From an archaeon (lineage in GTDB: Archaea > Nanobdellota > Nanobdellia > Pacearchaeales > GW2011-AR1): DNA of 64,000 nucleotides. Every line of letters starts with the position of its first letter. Positions within the stretch are counted from its first letter, which is position 1. The stretch lies in assembly GCA_018697035.1 (NCBI GenBank), contig JABHSE010000004.1, forward strand, positions 195,300 to 259,299. Direction: 5' to 3'. The position numbers and the translations under genes are program-made. Below, piece after piece: positions 29,808-38,630 of this stretch. The notes below the pieces were generated by a model. That model saw nothing but the letters and a program-made list of their open reading frames with translations. It was not told where the DNA came from and ran no database searches.

Positions 29808-30487
29808 CTTACACTCCTAAAAATTAAATACAAACCCCAAACCAAAAGTACCCATGGAAAAACAATCTCCGTACTATACAAATTAGCAAACCCAATAAAA
29901 ACCAACAACCCACCAAAAAACAAAGCAAAACCTCCACCTCGCCTCTTCTTCTTAAGCTTCTTAGTCTCCATCTTCTCAAACTTATCCTTTATCCTAGTGT
30001 CAACTCCCTTTCCCGAATCGAGCGGCACAACAACCCAAGCAATCAAATAAGCAACAATTCCAATACCAGTGAAGATAGACAAAACCGCAATCAACCGAAT
30101 AATAGTAGAATCAATCCCAAAATACTTCCCCAAGCCCCCACAAACACCACCAATCATCTTGTCGCTAGAACTTCGATACAATTTCTTATTCTTAATAATA
30201 GAATCCCCAGATTTTAAAGGAACAATTATCCATCCAATTAAATAAGCAAGTGCACCAATACCATGGACAAAAACAAGAGCCACAGTAATCAACCTAACAA
30301 TCACAGGATCAATCTTAAAGTACTCAGCTATCCCACCACAAACTCCAGCAATCATCTTCTCCGAATCACTCCGGTAAAGCCTCTTAGTTTTATCTTTCAT
30401 AAAATAACCACGAACATTTTCTTTAAAAAGATTAGGTAGGATTCCTACATTGTTTCTAATCTTGCTGATCAACAAGATAACTTGCAT
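29798..30487 (-). CDS. Tandem PspC-domain protein
   Basis: [32 protein letters not shown] and [31 protein letters not shown]. Confidence 0.93.
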   Translation of the reverse strand: MQVILLISKIRNNVGILPNLFKENVRGYFMKDKTKRLYRSDSEKMIAGVCGGIAEYFKIDPVIVRLITVALVFVHGIGALAYLIGWIIVPLKSGDSIIKNKKLYRSSSDKMIGGVCGGLGKYFGIDSTIIRLIAVLSIFTGIGIVAYLIAWVVVPLDSGKGVDTRIKDKFEKMETKKLKKKRRGGGFALFFGGLLVFIGFANLYSTEIVFPWVLLVWGLYLIFRSVRWK

Positions 30488-30797
30488 AATCTTCCTTATC
30501 TTTTATTGCAGCCTTCGCCAAAACCCAACCCAATTCTTCTAAAGAAATATTTCTCTTTCTCATTTCATGCCATACTTCTTCCCCAACCATCCTCAAACTA
30601 GATTCAAGTCTCCTAACATCAGCTCTTGCCAATTCATTAAATATTCCCCTACCTAAAAAAGCATAAGAATCATTAACAAGAAGATTATGTTCATCTGTTC
30701 CCATACTACTTACTCCAATCATATACCTCTCATCCTCATACAAAATTCGCGAACTTTCTTTCCTTACACCTTCTCTCATTTGACTTTCGTTTTCCAT
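30456..30797 (-). CDS. Hypothetical protein
   Basis: Intact ORF. Confidence 0.55.
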   Translation of the reverse strand: MENESQMREGVRKESSRILYEDERYMIGVSSMGTDEHNLLVNDSYAFLGRGIFNELARADVRRLESSLRMVGEEVWHEMRKRNISLEELGWVLAKAAIKDKEDYASYLVDQQD

Positions 30798-30829
30798 AAT
30801 TTACCCACTTAATTTGTATTTTTAATAAT

Positions 30830-31483
30830 TTGTATAGTCTAGAACAACCCAAGTTATTTAATCTCCCAAACCAAAACCCAATTAAACCCACCCATCTTAA
30901 CAACCCCATGATAACAACCCTCTTCCAAATCCTAGCAATAATCCTAACAACATCAATCTACATCAAAACTCGCAAAATCTCAACCCTCTCATCCCACCAA
31001 GGAATAAACCTAATCAACTCCGCCTTCCTCTTCTTCTCCCTAGCCTACATCACAACATTCCTAATCCAAACAGCATCCCTAAACATAGCAAGACAGTCCA
31101 TCCTCCAAGCCCTAACGTCCCCAATCCAAACCTACCTCTTCACAATAGCAGCCCTCTATCTAGCAGCCTCCCTATTCTGGAAGAATCAAAAGAAAGAAAC
31201 CTCCCCTCTCCATATCATAGCCCTCCTAGTAACAGTCCTCAGCAATTTCACCTCAATCCTAACATTAACCCTAACAACAATCTACGCCATAACGACAATT
31301 CAAGCCTACACAAATTATCAAAAAAAGAAAACGCCATTCTCTCAAATCTATCTAATAGCAATCGCACTCCTACTCATTAGCCAAATCCTAACACTAATAA
31401 ATTTCGCTCCAATAACCCCTCAATCCATGACAATCACAGCGTTCTCAATATTCCTCTACGGAACTCTAAAAATAATAAAATAA
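30830..31483 (+). CDS. Polytopic membrane protein
   Basis: Multiple TM segments; start probably 30908. Confidence 0.7.
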   Translation: MYSLEQPKLFNLPNQNPIKPTHLNNPMITTLFQILAIILTTSIYIKTRKISTLSSHQGINLINSAFLFFSLAYITTFLIQTASLNIARQSILQALTSPIQTYLFTIAALYLAASLFWKNQKKETSPLHIIALLVTVLSNFTSILTLTLTTIYAITTIQAYTNYQKKKTPFSQIYLIAIALLLISQILTLINFAPITPQSMTITAFSIFLYGTLKIIK

Positions 31484-31530
31484 AAATGATATCTAAACTC
31501 CCCCTATCTAAACTTCAGCTGAACAAGTCA

Positions 31531-31561
31531 AACCGGCAACCGGCAACCACGCCAAAGGCGT
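31531..31561. repeat. Heptamer repeat AACCGGC x2 followed by hairpin ACGCC-AAA-GGCGT
   Basis: Direct reading; flanked by diverged 26-bp duplication 31451-31476 / 31570-31595. Confidence 0.8.
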
Positions 31562-31606
31562 CCATAGTCTTCCTATACGGAACCCTAAAAACTATTCCCA
31601 ACTAAA

Positions 31607-31861
31607 ATGGCAAAAAGAGAACGATTAGAAGTAATACACGACATCCTAACAACAATAAACAAATCCAAACAAATCCGTCCAACAAAACTACTCCACAAAT
31701 CAAACCTATCCCCACAGATGTTCAAACAATATATAGAAGAACTAACAAAGAAAAAATTCATAATCAAATCAGAAACAGAATTCTCCCTAACAAACAAAGG
31801 AAAAGAATTTCTAACAGAATATAGAACAATTCTAAGCTTCATAGACAACTTCGGACTCTAA
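31607..31861 (+). CDS. Winged-helix DNA-binding protein
   Basis: LEVIHDILTTIN...RPTKLLHKSNLSPQMFKQYIEELTKKKFI...LTNKGKEFL. Confidence 0.8.
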   Translation: MAKRERLEVIHDILTTINKSKQIRPTKLLHKSNLSPQMFKQYIEELTKKKFIIKSETEFSLTNKGKEFLTEYRTILSFIDNFGL

Positions 31862-31884
31862 TTAATCAAGCACCCCGCAAAAGC

Positions 31885-31991
31885 AACTACCATTTTTCGC
31901 AAGAAAAATAACCACCAAATTCAAAGAATTTAACCACCGAACATTGAAAATGTTCAACCACCCGATTAACGCGAAGCGTTAATCAACCATC
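31885..31991. repeat. Array of four variable hairpins separated by AACCACC
   Basis: TTTTTC/GAAAAA, AAATTC/GAATTT, GAACATT/AATGTTC, GATTAACGC/GCGTTAATC between AACYAYC linkers at 31885, 31910, 31932, 31956, 31985. Confidence 0.92.
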
Positions 31992-32287
31992 TCAATTTTG
32001 ATCTTAACCGTTCGAGGAATAGAAATCCTCATAACATTATGCAACACCCTATCATTAGCCGGCAAATCAACAATCCGCTTATGAATCCTCATCTCATACC
32101 TATCAAATGTAGCAGTCCCATCACCACAAGGAGATTTCCTCGTCGTAACTTTCAATCTTTTAGTAGGCAAAGGAATTGGCCCAGAAATCGGAATCCCCGC
32201 TCCACTAGCAATAGTCTTTATCCGATCGATAACAGCATTCAACTTATCGATCTCCACGCTCTGCAATTTAATCCGCACGGTTGTCAT
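31979..32287 (-). CDS. rpsJ: 30S ribosomal protein S10
   Basis: RIKLQSVEIDKLNAV...GPIPLPTKRLKVTTRKSPCGDGTATFDRYEMRIHKRIVDL. Confidence 0.95.
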   Translation of the reverse strand: MTTVRIKLQSVEIDKLNAVIDRIKTIASGAGIPISGPIPLPTKRLKVTTRKSPCGDGTATFDRYEMRIHKRIVDLPANDRVLHNVMRISIPRTVKIKIEMVD

Positions 32288-32341
32288 AACATCAAGATAA
32301 AAATTAGACTTTTAAACCTTACTACTCATAAAAATAAAATG

Positions 32342-32677
32342 TTAAAATTTAGAGAGATATTTCTCTGCTAACTCCAATGTTCCCTCGACAAACATCCCAG
32401 GTTCCGCTAAGTATAAATAACCTTTTGAATAACTTCCACTGAAAACTTCAAATCCCTTACTGCTATCTAAACTAAATTTCTTAGAAATATCATCCTAGAT
32501 AAGTTCGATACTTCCTCCAATATAATGTCTACGAGGAAGAGCAACATCGTTATAACGAGCAGCTCTGGCAAATCTTCTTTCAGAAATTTTAAATAATGTG
32601 GGATTAATTCGGAACCCCTTAGCGAGAACAATATCTCCTGCCTTATGCTCAAAAAACCAATCCTGAAACGTACCCAT
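32342..32677 (-). pseudogene. 111-codon reading frame interrupted by one in-frame TAG (32495-32497)
   Basis: Same frame continues after TAG for 50 codons: ELI*DDISKKFSLDSSKGFEVFSGSYSKGYLYLAEPGMFVEGTLELAEKYLSKF*. Confidence 0.6.
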
Positions 32678-32727
32678 ACAAATAAATAAATAAGACGATT
32701 AATAAATATTTAGGTGCCCTAGAAACA

Positions 32728-33414
32728 ATGCAAGCAAAACACGTCCTAATAACAATCTTATTCCTAACCTCCCTAACATTCTACTACAATCTAACCGACC
32801 CAACACCAGACGCAACAACAGCCCAAGTAACAAGAATAATCGACGGCGACACCATAGAACTAAACGACACAACCAAGATAAGATTAATAGGCATCAACAC
32901 TCCAGAATCCAACCAACCATTATATCAAGAAGCAAAAAACTACCTAACCGGTCTAACCCAAAACCAAACAATCCGAATAGAATCCCACGGCCCAGACAAA
33001 TACCAACGAACCCTAGCCCACATCTACCTCCAAAATGAAAACATCAACGCCCAAATATTACAACAAGGCCTAGCAACATTATACTATTACGAACACGACA
33101 CCCACTACCAAGAACTAAAAGCCGCCGAAGAATTCGCAAGACTAAACCAACAAGGCCTCTGGAAAAAATCCCCAAACGCCCACTGCATCAACATAACATC
33201 CTTCCAATATACAGAACCAGAACACCTAATCCTCAAAAACACCTGCCCATTTCAACTCAATATAACATACAAAGACGACGCAACACACATCTATCAAGCA
33301 ACAATAAATCCAAACTCTCAATACACAAATAATTTCTCCCACATCTGGAATACAGACGGCGATTCAATTTACATCTACGACACAAAAGGTTTATTAAAAT
33401 TCTTACGATACTAA
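32728..33414 (+). CDS. Secreted thermonuclease (SNase) with C-terminal domain
   Basis: VTRIIDGDTIELNDTTKIRLIGINTPES...GPDKYQRTLAHIYL. Confidence 0.93.
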   Translation: MQAKHVLITILFLTSLTFYYNLTDPTPDATTAQVTRIIDGDTIELNDTTKIRLIGINTPESNQPLYQEAKNYLTGLTQNQTIRIESHGPDKYQRTLAHIYLQNENINAQILQQGLATLYYYEHDTHYQELKAAEEFARLNQQGLWKKSPNAHCINITSFQYTEPEHLILKNTCPFQLNITYKDDATHIYQATINPNSQYTNNFSHIWNTDGDSIYIYDTKGLLKFLRY

Positions 33415-33418
33415 TCAT

Positions 33419-33799
33419 ATGAAAGAAACCCCAGAAAGACACATTTCAAAATACGCAGCACCAGCACTAGGAATCTGCACCAAAATACCCCAAGAAGAAA
33501 AAAGCAAACTTCTAAAAAAAATAGACGAAGGCGGAAGCTTCACAAAAAAACAAATACAAGAATTCTTTCCAAAAGCCTACGAAATGATGAACGCATTATC
33601 AGAAGGAGAAGAAATAACCTTAGAAACCAGCAAAGAATACTGGTACAAATATCACAACACAATCGCAGAGCACGAACTATGCAGGGTATCATTCACAACA
33701 TATCGAGATCAAAACCTAAAAATTCCATCATACTTAAACCTCAAAGAAGGAGATGTTATTGCAACTCATTTAGGAACAATAATAGAAAAACTTCAATGA
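33419..33799 (+). CDS. Hypothetical protein
   Basis: Intact ORF, overlaps next gene by ATGA. Confidence 0.6.
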   Translation: MKETPERHISKYAAPALGICTKIPQEEKSKLLKKIDEGGSFTKKQIQEFFPKAYEMMNALSEGEEITLETSKEYWYKYHNTIAEHELCRVSFTTYRDQNLKIPSYLNLKEGDVIATHLGTIIEKLQ

Positions 33800-34191
33800 A
33801 AATTCTAACCTTCGGCAATCCACTCCTCAAACAAGACTCCCTTCCTCTAAAAATACTCCCAACCCTAATAAAACAATTCCCAAACATAACCTTCCTCCAC
33901 ATCGACCCAACAGAAGACCTCGAACAATACGGCCCACATTTAACAATCCTAGACACCGTCCAAAACATCGACAAAATAACAATCCTCACCTCAATCGAAC
34001 AACTCCATGCCAACAAAGTCTACTCAATGCACGACTTCGACCTAGCCCTCAATTTAAAACTCCTAAGAAAACTAGACAAAATAAAATCCGTCAAAATAAT
34101 AGGTATACCAATGAATACCACAGAAGAGATACTTCCTCAACTCCAGTCTATTCTCAAAAAATGCGCCGCACAAGACATGCAAGGATCATAA
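33796..34191 (+). CDS. Hydrogenase maturation protease-like protein
   Basis: MKILTFGNPLLKQDSLPLKI...HIDPTEDLEQYG...TILDTVQ; convergent with hydrogenase genes. Confidence 0.75.
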   Translation: MKILTFGNPLLKQDSLPLKILPTLIKQFPNITFLHIDPTEDLEQYGPHLTILDTVQNIDKITILTSIEQLHANKVYSMHDFDLALNLKLLRKLDKIKSVKIIGIPMNTTEEILPQLQSILKKCAAQDMQGS

Positions 34192-35422
34192 GCCCGAATC
34201 ATCTTCTCAACTTCAAACATAATATCTTTTTTGCCCAATCCCTTTTTCAACAAATTCTCAACATAAGCCCCAATAGTCTTTTCCATACTAATCACATTCT
34301 GCTGCGTCGGAATACATAAATCCGCAAAAGTCACAACTCCCTTGTCATCCAAATCCAACCTATAATAAAGCGTCCCCCTCGGAGCCTCCATAACACCAAC
34401 ACCAGTAGACTTCTTCGGCACAACATCAACCAAACCCTCCTTCCGAATCGGCACACCCAACATCTCAATAGAAGTGTCAACGATATTCAACATCTCAATA
34501 GCCTGCGCCAAATTATTATCAAACACATTGTCCGAAGGAAAAACCCCCAAATACTTTTCAACATCACCACTAGTCTTAACATTCAAACAATCTCGATTAA
34601 CATTCATCCTAGCCAACGCCCCAGTCAAAAATTCCTCACCAGCAAACTCAAAAGCAGCAGCATTAGAATAAGGCAAAATCACCCGCTTCAAATGCTCGCC
34701 AAAATCCGCCTCCGCAATCTCACTCCCATCCGCACCCTTAATCACTCCTTCCAAAAAACTATAATCATCATTCATCAACCCAACATAATTCGTCTTCCTC
34801 TCAAAACAAAACTTCCCCCTATTCTCAAACAACAAATCAATCAAACCCAAAATCTTCCCACGACAACTCTTCAACATCCGGGCAGCCTCAACAATTTCAT
34901 CCTTACTAGCAAAATTCGTAAATCCACCAACAACTCCAAACGGAGGGTGCACAGCACGACCACCAATAATCTTCGACAAAAAATTCCCAGCCGCCTTGAC
35001 ATCAAGACCATCCTGCAACAACTCATGCCTATCCTCACCGAAATCCAAAACCGAATCAACACCAAACAAATCAGGCAAAACAAAAAACCATAAATGCATC
35101 GCATGATCTCGCAAATGATTCGCATTAATTAATAAATTCCGAAGCCTCATGGTCTGCTCACTAGGAATAACACCAAACCCCTTCTCAATCGCCTCAATCG
35201 AACACAAAACATGCGCACTACTACAAGTCCCACAAATTCGCCCCATCACCGACGACACCTTATCAAACGACATCCCCACAAGCGCGTCCGTAAAAAACCT
35301 CTTATTCTCTGAAATCTTCAACTTACAATTCACAACCTTCCCATCCCGGACCTGAATACTCATATTCGTATGCCCCTCAATCTTAGAGATATCCTTCAAC
35401 TCCAAATCCAAATTATTATGCA
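34137..35422 (-). CDS. [NiFe] hydrogenase large subunit
   Basis: SSVMGRICGTCSSAH and RAYDPCMSCAAHFLRI Ni-binding motifs; start revised to MHNNLDLEL. Confidence 0.93.
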
Positions 35423-35883
35423 TCGAAAAAACTCTCCATTTTTTTAACAAAATCATCCTCGCTAACCGGACATCCAGCAACCTCATCATCAACATCAACA
35501 ACTTCTTTTACCGGCACAACCTTAGCATTCTGTCCAAATCCAGCAACCAACTCCATCACCTTTTTCTTCTTAGCCCCCTTAAAATCATTCCTCAAATTAC
35601 TCGGCCAACCATTAATCGCCCCACTCCCAAGCGCAACCAAAATCTTAGCATTAGCTCGAATCTCTTGCAGTCTCAAAACCTCATCATCCGTCGAAATCGC
35701 ACCCTCAACAAACGCAACATCCATCTTCCTAATCTTCTTAACTTTCTTCAACGCCCTAAAATTAACAAACTCAATCCTTTTCTTCCAATCAAACAACCTC
35801 GCATTCAAACTCTCAATCACAGAAATACAACAACCCTCACAACACGTAAACGAAAAAACACCAACCCTCAATTTCCTCTTCAT
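35416..35883 (-). CDS. [NiFe] hydrogenase small subunit, short form
   Basis: VGVFSFTCCEGCCISVIESLN, FVEGAIS, ALGSGAINGWPSN, AGCPVSEDDF. Confidence 0.9.
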   Translation of the reverse strand: MKRKLRVGVFSFTCCEGCCISVIESLNARLFDWKKRIEFVNFRALKKVKKIRKMDVAFVEGAISTDDEVLRLQEIRANAKILVALGSGAINGWPSNLRNDFKGAKKKKVMELVAGFGQNAKVVPVKEVVDVDDEVAGCPVSEDDFVKKMESFFDA

Positions 35884-35931
35884 ACAACCTCATAGCAACA
35901 CACTTTTAAAAACACTTCCCCTCATATCTAA

Positions 35932-36393
35932 ATGCTAACCCAAATATCAGAATTCATAGCTACAACAACAGAACCCCTCATCCTCCTAACCCTAGCCATC
36001 ATAATCTCCATAATTCTCTACAGCAAAAATAACTCAAAGGCAATTCTCCTAGCCTCAACATCCCTAATCACAGCTATCGTAATCAAAATCCTAAAGACAA
36101 CAATCCAAGCACCAAGACCAATATCAAACCTAATCCAAGAAACAGGATACTCATTCCCATCAGGTCACACAACATTCGCCGTAATATTCTTCGGACTCCT
36201 AGTCTACATCTTCACAAAAACCAAAAACCAAAAAATCATAGCATCTGTCATCGCAACCCTAACAGTAACAACAATCGCCCTTTCCCGTCTAATTCTAAAA
36301 GTTCACTATCCAATAGACATAATCGGAGGCTTAATAATTGGAACCTCAATCCTAATAATCTCAATTCTAGCCCACAAAAAACTAACATCTTAA
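35932..36393 (+). CDS. PAP2-family phosphatase
   Basis: KTTIQAPRP...SFPSGHTTFAV...SRLILKVHYPIDIIGG. Confidence 0.93.
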   Translation: MLTQISEFIATTTEPLILLTLAIIISIILYSKNNSKAILLASTSLITAIVIKILKTTIQAPRPISNLIQETGYSFPSGHTTFAVIFFGLLVYIFTKTKNQKIIASVIATLTVTTIALSRLILKVHYPIDIIGGLIIGTSILIISILAHKKLTS

Positions 36394-36404
36394 ACCCAGC
36401 TTCA

Positions 36405-36516
36405 AAACCGCCAAGCCCCGCGAAGCATTGAACCACCCACATTCAAAGAATGTGAACCACCCATCGGAAAAGCCGATGAACCACCCTCAATCTTAAACAT
36501 TAACGTTTAAGATTGA
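36405..36516. repeat. Array of variable hairpins with GAACCACCC linkers at exact 24-bp period
   Basis: GAACCACCC at 36430, 36454, 36478; hairpins 36438-36454, 36462-36478, 36487-36516; header AAACCGCCAAG at 36405. Confidence 0.92.
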
Positions 36517-37534
36517 CGTCCATCTGCGGAAACGGAATCTCAATCCCAGCCTTATTCAAAGCATTATAAATCCGAGTATTAGCATCATCCGTAGCATCAG
36601 CAACATCATCAAAAGAGGTAATATAAAAATACGCCTTAAAATTCAAACTCGAATCCGCCATCTCCATAAACCTAACAACGATATCCTTCTCCTCAAACAA
36701 TCCCTTAACCTTCTTAATCTCCCCCAACGCCAACTTCTTCACCTTCTTAACGTCACTACCATACGCAACACCAAACGGAACAACAACTCTAGTTTCAGGT
36801 CCAGGCAAAGCAACATTCTTAATATTCGATTCACTCAACTTCCCATTCGGAACAATCACTAGCTTATTATTAAAAGTCCTAATCTTAGTACTCCTCAAAT
36901 TAATCTTCGAAATATACCCAGCAGTCCCATCATCCAAATTAACCAAATCACCGACGCTAATAGACCTATCCAATATCATCGAAATCCCACCAAATACATT
37001 CGCAAGAGTAGACTGCAAAGCAAAAGCAATAGCAATACCAGCAACTCCAAGACCAGCCAAAAGCGGTCCAATCGCAATACCCCAGCTAGCTAAAATAACC
37101 AAAAACGCAACAACAATCATAATAACAGCCAACATACTATGGAAAAACTGCAACAAACTCTCATTAACTCGTCCCTTAACCTTCGTCCCAAAATCCTTAT
37201 ACCCAATCGTCACCAAAGCATCCACAATATAATAAACCAAAACAGCCACGAACACAATCATAAAAGTCAAAATAATCCCCTCAATCGTCCCATTCAAACT
37301 CTCCTCGATATTCAACTCCCCAATCGCAAACCTAACACCAGCCAAAAGCGCAAGCAAAGTCAAGGGCATAGAAGACTTCCTCAATATAACATCATCCAAA
37401 TTAGTTTTAGTCTTCCGCGTAAAAACAGGAACAACTCTAGCCAAAAAAAACATCAAAATCCTTATAGCCAAGAACACAATTAAAAAAACAGCCCCAGCCC
37501 TCAAATACGCATTACCAATATATTCTTCTAACAT
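36500..37534 (-). CDS. mscS: MscS-type mechanosensitive channel
   Basis: GLGVAGIAIAFALQSTLANVFGGISMILDRSISVGDLV. Confidence 0.95.
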   Translation of the reverse strand: MLEEYIGNAYLRAGAVFLIVFLAIRILMFFLARVVPVFTRKTKTNLDDVILRKSSMPLTLLALLAGVRFAIGELNIEESLNGTIEGIILTFMIVFVAVLVYYIVDALVTIGYKDFGTKVKGRVNESLLQFFHSMLAVIMIVVAFLVILASWGIAIGPLLAGLGVAGIAIAFALQSTLANVFGGISMILDRSISVGDLVNLDDGTAGYISKINLRSTKIRTFNNKLVIVPNGKLSESNIKNVALPGPETRVVVPFGVAYGSDVKKVKKLALGEIKKVKGLFEEKDIVVRFMEMADSSLNFKAYFYITSFDDVADATDDANTRIYNALNKAGIEIPFPQMDVNLKR

Positions 37535-37535
37535 T

Positions 37536-38051
37536 TTATTTCTCCAACTTCTTATATCCCAACCAAATCAAAACCACCAAAGCAAACCCAAGCATCAAAG
37601 TCCGCCAAACGTCACTCAACTCACCCCAATACCTCATACTCCCATAAACAATCAACATAACAGCTCCACCCATCAAACCACTAGAAACAGCCTCAATCCC
37701 CAAGAAAAAGGCAACAACAAACAAAATAATACCAATTCCCAAATTCGCAAAAAACACATTCCTCTCATACGGTTTCCTTGCCTCTTCATAATATTTTTGA
37801 CACTGAGAATACTGATCACACCAACCAGGAATATCCATATTCAAACTATCCCTCTCAACACCAATCCACTCACCACCCTTACTGACACACTCAGCCTCAT
37901 TACTAACAGCTTTAACGGGTTCTCGCTCCCCACAAAAATCTTCGAACGTTGGTGCCGGATAAAAAGCCTGAACCGCATAAGCAAAAAAGAAAACCGAAAC
38001 GAAAGCCACAGCTACACTAAAAATCACAGCCTTAGATTTACTCACCTTCAT
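37536..38051 (-). CDS. Membrane protein, unknown
   Basis: TM segments. Confidence 0.6.
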   Translation of the reverse strand: MKVSKSKAVIFSVAVAFVSVFFFAYAVQAFYPAPTFEDFCGEREPVKAVSNEAECVSKGGEWIGVERDSLNMDIPGWCDQYSQCQKYYEEARKPYERNVFFANLGIGIILFVVAFFLGIEAVSSGLMGGAVMLIVYGSMRYWGELSDVWRTLMLGFALVVLIWLGYKKLEK

Positions 38052-38075
38052 AATAAACTAAGGAACAATTCCTTT

Positions 38076-38585
38076 TTATTTCTTTTGGGTCTTCTTCTCG
38101 GCCAAAACAGCATCATGCAAAACACTATCCGACAAAACAACTCGGCTCAGTGTCTTCATCCCAGAAACAAAATTCGGAGCATTAACCCTAGCAATCTCAT
38201 AATTCAAACCCTCAGATTCATACCCGCCAACACCAAGAGAAACATCAGCAGTATACCTAAATGGATTAGACTTATCATAACTCCTTTCCGCTACTACCCT
38301 AAAAGTTCTCATATCACTCATACCATCAATCCTTTTATTTAAAACATTATCCAAACTACTAAAATGAAGAGGCATGATAAAAGAATCCCAAGAACTAAGC
38401 TTAGAACTAAGTTCAGCCAAAGCACTCCCCACAGAATCAGAAATAGCATTATTTGATAATTTCCAACAACCATTCTCCATAAACCATGCAGCTGCCTCGT
38501 ACCCAGAATTACACATTCCATTAATATCAAGGATGTGTCTTTCACTAGGATCCCCATTATTCAAAAAAATATCAATTCCTACCAT
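38076..38585 (-). CDS. Hypothetical protein
   Basis: Intact ORF. Confidence 0.55.
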   Translation of the reverse strand: MVGIDIFLNNGDPSERHILDINGMCNSGYEAAAWFMENGCWKLSNNAISDSVGSALAELSSKLSSWDSFIMPLHFSSLDNVLNKRIDGMSDMRTFRVVAERSYDKSNPFRYTADVSLGVGGYESEGLNYEIARVNAPNFVSGMKTLSRVVLSDSVLHDAVLAEKKTQKK

Positions 38586-38630
38586 ACATCTTAAGTATTC
38601 GGAGTCTATATAAGTTTTACTATTATAGAA

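Noticed and set aside
32495-32497. TAG as pyrrolysine or reassigned codon
   Set aside because: TAG serves as a normal terminator in the window and no pyl genes or other in-frame TAG cases were seen.
31885-36516. Possible CRISPR arrays at 31.9 and 36.4 kb
   Set aside because: Constant units are only 7-9 bp, spacers are palindromes and there are no cas genes; treated as hairpin arrays instead.
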